From Clostridiales bacterium CHKCI006 (GTDB lineage: Bacteria; Bacillota_I; Bacilli_A; Erysipelotrichales; Coprobacillaceae): a DNA stretch of 64,000 bases. Positions 62,985 through 64,000 of the stretch are shown here, one piece after another. Below the pieces are notes generated by a model. It searched no databases and was not told the DNA's origin. It saw nothing but the letters and a program-made list of their open reading frames with translations. Where the stretch lies: positions 50,622 to 114,621 of the forward strand of contig FCNA01000098.1 of NCBI GenBank assembly GCA_900018345.1, in the 5' to 3' direction. Positions within the stretch are counted from its first letter, which is position 1. Each line of letters starts with the position of its first letter. The position numbers and the translations under genes are program-made.

Positions 62985-63743
62985 ATGGCTTTAATTCAAT
63001 TGAATTTTGAATCTGAGAAACTCGGGCGAACGGTTGAGGCCATGGTGATCCTGCCGGTTGAAAGTACTTTCCGTCAGGCGTATCCAACCGTTTATCTTCT
63101 GCATGGTCTGATGGGAAATCATCAGGATTACCTCAATCATACCAATATTCTTCAATGGGCAAATGAGCTTGGCCTAGCGATCGTCATGCCCAATGGAGAG
63201 AACTCTTACTATGTTGACTGGTCGGTTCCTCATCATGCGTATGGACAATTGATCGGAGAAGAACTGATAGTAAGGACTAGACAAATGTTTCCTCTCTCAT
63301 CAAGGCCCAAGATGACTATGCTCGCTGGTCTTTCGATGGGAGGATTTGGCGCTTTGCGCAATGCTCTTCAATATCCGCAAATCTTTGGCTATGTCGCTGC
63401 CTTATCGAGTGCACTGAATATCTATGAAAAGCCAGAGCGGGTGATCATGCCTCAGGAAGCACCTTATCTGGATTTGGAGCAGGGAAGCCAAACGGATAAG
63501 GATCCCCGCTGGTTGGCTAGACAGCGAGCTCTCCAGCCGCATTTGACCTTGCCGGAGATGTTTATCGCCTGTGGCAAAGCGGATCCTTATTATGATCTCA
63601 ACAAGGACTTTGCCAGGGAAGTGAGCGACTTAGGCTATATAGTGACTTTTGCTGCCGGAGAAGGCGGTCACGACTGGAATTACTGGGATCCTGCGCTTAA
63701 ACAGGCGCTTGACTGGTTTTACCAGCAACTACAAAAACAATAG
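62985..63743 (+). CDS. esterase, esterase D/tributyrin esterase family
   Basis: 252 residues, alpha/beta hydrolase of the PF00756 type. The nucleophile elbow is GLSMGGFGA, the oxyanion segment VYLLHGLMGNHQDYL, the acid in CGKADPYYDLN and the His in EGGHDWNYWD. There is no signal peptide. It may hydrolyse short-chain acyl esters, including S-formylglutathione-like or acetylated-sugar substrates; specificity is not inferable. SD GGAGGGAGG precedes ATG 62985, and a -10 TATAAT lies at 62956-62961. Its stop codon directly borders an IS110 remnant. Confidence 0.88.
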   Translation: MALIQLNFESEKLGRTVEAMVILPVESTFRQAYPTVYLLHGLMGNHQDYLNHTNILQWANELGLAIVMPNGENSYYVDWSVPHHAYGQLIGEELIVRTRQMFPLSSRPKMTMLAGLSMGGFGALRNALQYPQIFGYVAALSSALNIYEKPERVIMPQEAPYLDLEQGSQTDKDPRWLARQRALQPHLTLPEMFIACGKADPYYDLNKDFAREVSDLGYIVTFAAGEGGHDWNYWDPALKQALDWFYQQLQKQ

Positions 63744-64000
63744 ATGGGGAATGCCATGGTAAGGAAGACACTTGTGGAGTGTGCACAGTCATTAGTAAGA
63801 GGAACAGTTGGAAAGAAATCAAAGGCGTTGAAAAAGAGACAAAAAGGGCAGGATGATGCAGTAATAGCCTATACTGATAGAGCAGTTGAAAGATTACAGA
63901 AGAGATTTAAAAGAATGGTATTAAGAGGGAAACCATATAATGTAGCCATCATGGCAGTGGCAAGAGAATTAGCAGGATTTATATGGGGAATGGAAACAGG
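63744..64000 (+). pseudogene. IS110-family transposase, C-terminal remnant (5' truncated, runs off the window)
   Basis: The frame is open from 63744 to the window end and reads as the IS116/IS110/IS902 C-terminal domain: GNAMVRKTLVECAQSLVRG, then GKKSKALKKRQKGQDDAV, then RGKPYNVAIMAVARELAGF. The N-terminal DEDD catalytic domain is missing; upstream lies the esterase gene, whose TAG stop is in the same frame at 63741-63743. Arg codons AGA and AGG dominate here, unlike the CGT-rich neighbours, a sign of foreign origin. The final residues may continue beyond the window. Confidence 0.85.

Overview
The window is a contiguous stretch of a low-to-moderate GC Bacillota chromosome from an endospore former. 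Three blocks show this: dacF-spoIIAA-spoIIAB-sigF (512-3249), a gerA-type germinant receptor operon (40640-44189, minus strand) and an uninterrupted sigK with a pro-sequence (62175-62870, minus strand). Several neighbourhoods recall Bacillus subtilis: DUF896/tkt/(sirA position)/yneF, plsY/parE/parC, and spoIIIE next to a ymfF/ymfH peptidase pair. An E. coli-type PurB, a single-chain PurL, the GGGtGRT protein and many small membrane proteins point away from Bacillus itself. I infer a spore-forming Erysipelotrichia-like gut organism, with moderate confidence.

Layout. 1-5998: end of a sugar kinase, a 40-residue ORF, the sigma-F operon, signal peptidase I with a zinc-sensor-like ArsR regulator, and a P-loop protein resembling PEP carboxykinase. 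6004-6398: wreck of an IS3-family element. 6429-16977: glutamate dehydrogenase (minus), small membrane protein, winged-helix protein, CDF metal exporter, C39-type surface protein, acetyltransferase, an alpha/beta hydrolase behind a possible leader peptide, M28 peptidase (minus) and a MATE pump. 17005-19273: ABC exporter (minus). 19621-22061: decayed beta-glucoside locus (GH1 with three frameshifts, AraC regulator with an in-frame stop). 22714-24422: Fe-S scaffold plus GGGtGRT operon (minus) behind a structured 5' leader. 24774-37278: fhs-purE-C-M-N-H-D-L-B, almost a whole purine pathway with its formyl-folate supply, but without purF and purK. 37377-40639: DUF975-like membrane protein, DUF368/PopT lipid carrier transporter, a CinA-like protein and a small partner. 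44299-52845: lepA, RNase J, SpoIIIE/FtsK and two M16 peptidases. 52868-56887: DUF896 gene, 6S RNA, transketolase, SirA-like gene, yneF and a histidine phosphatase. 56894-62870: plsY, topoisomerase IV, sigK. 62985-64000: esterase, then a 5'-truncated IS110 transposase remnant.

Most genes are ordinary core genes in compact operons, often with 4-base ATGA or GTGA overlaps, ended by clear hairpin-plus-T terminators. Sporulation links several regions: SigF starts the forespore programme, SpoIIIE pumps the chromosome, a SirA-like protein could stop new replication rounds, SigK runs late mother-cell expression, and the Ger receptor serves germination. The most notable observations are the possible pseudoknot leader of the Fe-S scaffold/GGGtGRT operon, the 6S RNA lying directly 5' of the DUF896 gene, a divergent SirA candidate, a sigma-E-like promoter before sigK, a possible inducible leader peptide before the alpha/beta hydrolase, and the PEPCK-like P-loop protein. 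I found no CRISPR array, tRNA, rRNA or intact mobile element.
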